23,826 bases of DNA from Deltaproteobacteria bacterium (GTDB lineage: Bacteria > Myxococcota_A > UBA9160 > UBA4427). Of the stretch, positions 22,574 through 23,826 are shown one piece after another (the first letter of the stretch is position 1; the number at the start of each line of letters is the position of its first letter). The stretch covers positions 1-23,826 of the forward strand of contig DRKE01000473.1 of the NCBI GenBank assembly GCA_011051925.1. The letters are read 5' to 3'. A program made the position numbers and the translations under genes. The notes under the pieces are model-generated. The model did no database searches and was not told the DNA's origin. It saw only the letters and a list, made by a program, of their open reading frames with translations.

Positions 22574-23826
22574 GTGAAGAAGACGTATTCACCGTCGCTT
22601 GGATCGCTGGCCGCGCGGGCGATCGTTCTTCTCTCGCTGATCTTCGAGGCCGCCTGGATCTATCTTCTCCATCGCCTGAGGAGAGCCGGCTGGATCCGCC
22701 GGGACGAGGCCTGGCTCGAGGATCGGTTCGCGAGATTCGCGGCTCGATTCGTACGCGTGGCGACGCGTTTTCGCGGAGCCCTGATCAAGCTGGGACAGGT
22801 GGCCAGTCTCCGGATCGACGTCATTCCCGATGCGATGACCGCCGAACTCGTCAAGTTGCAGGATCGGGTCCCGCCCCATCCCTTCGAAGAGATCGCGGTC
22901 CAGATCGAGGGCGAGCTCGGTCGGCCGGTTGACGAGATCTTTCCCGTCTTCGACGAGGTTCCGGTCGCCTCGGCGAGCCTCGGACAGGTCCATCGCGCAC
23001 GGGATCGGGCGGGGCGCGACGTGGCCGTCAAGGTCCTCTATCCCGGCGTCGAACGCTCCGTCGCCGTCGACCTGCGCATGGTCCAGCTGGCGCTCTGGCT
23101 CTTCAACCCCCTGGTCGCGCCCGACCTGATCTCGATCAACGCGCAGCTGGCCCGCTCGCTGCGGGGAGAAATGGACTACGAGCGCGAGGGGAGGGCAGCG
23201 GAACGGATCAAGGCGAATCTCTCTCGCGACGCCGAACTCTTCTCCCATCTCCGGATCCCCTGGATCGGATGGGAGACGACTTCGCAGCGCGTTCTCACGA
23301 TGGAGTTCATCGAAGGCGAGAAGATCAACGACCGCGAGGCGCTTTCCGCCCGGGGAATCGACGTGCCGGAGGCGGTGGCCTGGGCGACGAAGGCGTTCCT
23401 GCATCAGATGTTCCGGGACTATTTCTTTCATTGCGATCCGCATCCGGGCAACCTGCTGGTGGATCGCGAGGGGCGTGTCGCGATCATCGACTTCGGGATG
23501 CACCAGGCGATCGAGCCCGACGTGATGGATGGGATCCGTTCGAATGTCCTGGCCGCAGTGACCCGGAACGAGCAGCTCTGGGTCGACAGCATGATCGCGA
23601 TCGGAATCATCCGCGAGGACGATCGCGTCGCAGCGAGGGAGCTCGCGCGACTCTCCTTCGATCCCGCCTACTACAACCTGACGCCGAAGGAGTTGACCGA
23701 GATCGATTTCGGCGACTACTTCTCGAAGATGCGCGAGCACCTCTGGATGATCCGGAGTTTCCGGATGCCGGACGGTCTGGTCGCCTGGGGCCGGGCGTTC
23801 TCCCTGCTCTACGGACTCGCGGCCGA
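22574..23826 (+). CDS. ABC1/AarF (UbiB-like) atypical kinase, partial
   Basis: About 417 residues are visible; the 3' end lies beyond the window. Family hallmarks are present: the invariant KxGQ motif 'LIKLGQ' (Lys72-Gln75), the alanine-type nucleotide loop 'VASASLGQVH' (131-140), 'DVAVKVLYPGV' with the ATP-binding lysine, 'CDPHPGNLLV' (Asp288) and 'IIDFGM' (Asp306). In UbiB-type proteins this fold supports ubiquinone biosynthesis or lipid handling at the membrane; plant and mitochondrial members are ABC1K/COQ8. An N-terminal hydrophobic stretch (about 10-33) may associate with the membrane. Start is GTG at 22574, 23 bp after the lipoprotein gene, with only a weak ribosome site; no better in-frame start is nearby. 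With the 3' end missing and no ubi genes in the window, I do not assign ubiB itself. Confidence 0.9.
   Translation, partial: MKKTYSPSLGSLAARAIVLLSLIFEAAWIYLLHRLRRAGWIRRDEAWLEDRFARFAARFVRVATRFRGALIKLGQVASLRIDVIPDAMTAELVKLQDRVPPHPFEEIAVQIEGELGRPVDEIFPVFDEVPVASASLGQVHRARDRAGRDVAVKVLYPGVERSVAVDLRMVQLALWLFNPLVAPDLISINAQLARSLRGEMDYEREGRAAERIKANLSRDAELFSHLRIPWIGWETTSQRVLTMEFIEGEKINDREALSARGIDVPEAVAWATKAFLHQMFRDYFFHCDPHPGNLLVDREGRVAIIDFGMHQAIEPDVMDGIRSNVLAAVTRNEQLWVDSMIAIGIIREDDRVAARELARLSFDPAYYNLTPKELTEIDFGDYFSKMREHLWMIRSFRMPDGLVAWGRAFSLLYGLAA

Overview
The window reads as a GC-rich stretch of a Gram-negative bacterial chromosome. A complete type II secretion system (T2SS) whose GspL is built on a PilM-like actin fold, together with a GspN of the kind found outside the classical gammaproteobacterial systems, points to the former Deltaproteobacteria (Myxococcota, Desulfobacterota or a related uncultured lineage). 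That placement is an inference from gene content; there is no rRNA or other taxonomic marker here. I see no tRNA, rRNA, CRISPR array, insertion sequence or phage gene.

The layout is two divergent transcription units separated by about 510 bp (16402-16911). Everything left of the gap is on the minus strand and everything right of it is on the plus strand. The minus-strand unit runs gspC-D-E-F-G-H-I-J-K-L-M-N (16401 down to 2557), mostly with stop/start overlaps of 1-4 bp that suggest translational coupling. It continues without a visible break into an ArsR-HTH/methyltransferase fusion, a HAD-like hydrolase and the N-terminal part of a TldD metalloprotease, which is cut by the window edge just before its metal site. 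The plus-strand unit is dnaK, a small Hsp20 chaperone overlapping dnaK by 14 bp, lon, an OmpA-type outer-membrane lipoprotein, and an ABC1/AarF (UbiB-like) kinase cut by the right edge.

Functionally the left unit encodes the whole T2SS trunk: inner-membrane platform (GspC, F, L, M), cytoplasmic ATPase (GspE), outer-membrane secretin (GspD), the pseudopilus (major pilin GspG; minor pilins H, I, J, K) and GspN. The prepilin peptidase (GspO/PilD) and any pilotin (GspS) are not in the window and must be elsewhere or absent. The right unit is a protein quality-control set (foldase, holdase, protease) joined to two envelope-related genes.

The parts least like textbook versions are accessory extensions of the secretion genes. 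GspD carries a C-terminal helical linker and a SPOR-like (peptidoglycan-binding type) domain. GspJ has an acidic tail with six cysteines. GspI has a Gly/Ser/Arg-rich tail, GspC has a strongly basic linker between its HR and PDZ domains, and GspK has a 31-residue proline-rich leader. I did not find a wholly unknown multi-gene system; the secretin-SPOR architecture is the most interesting feature.
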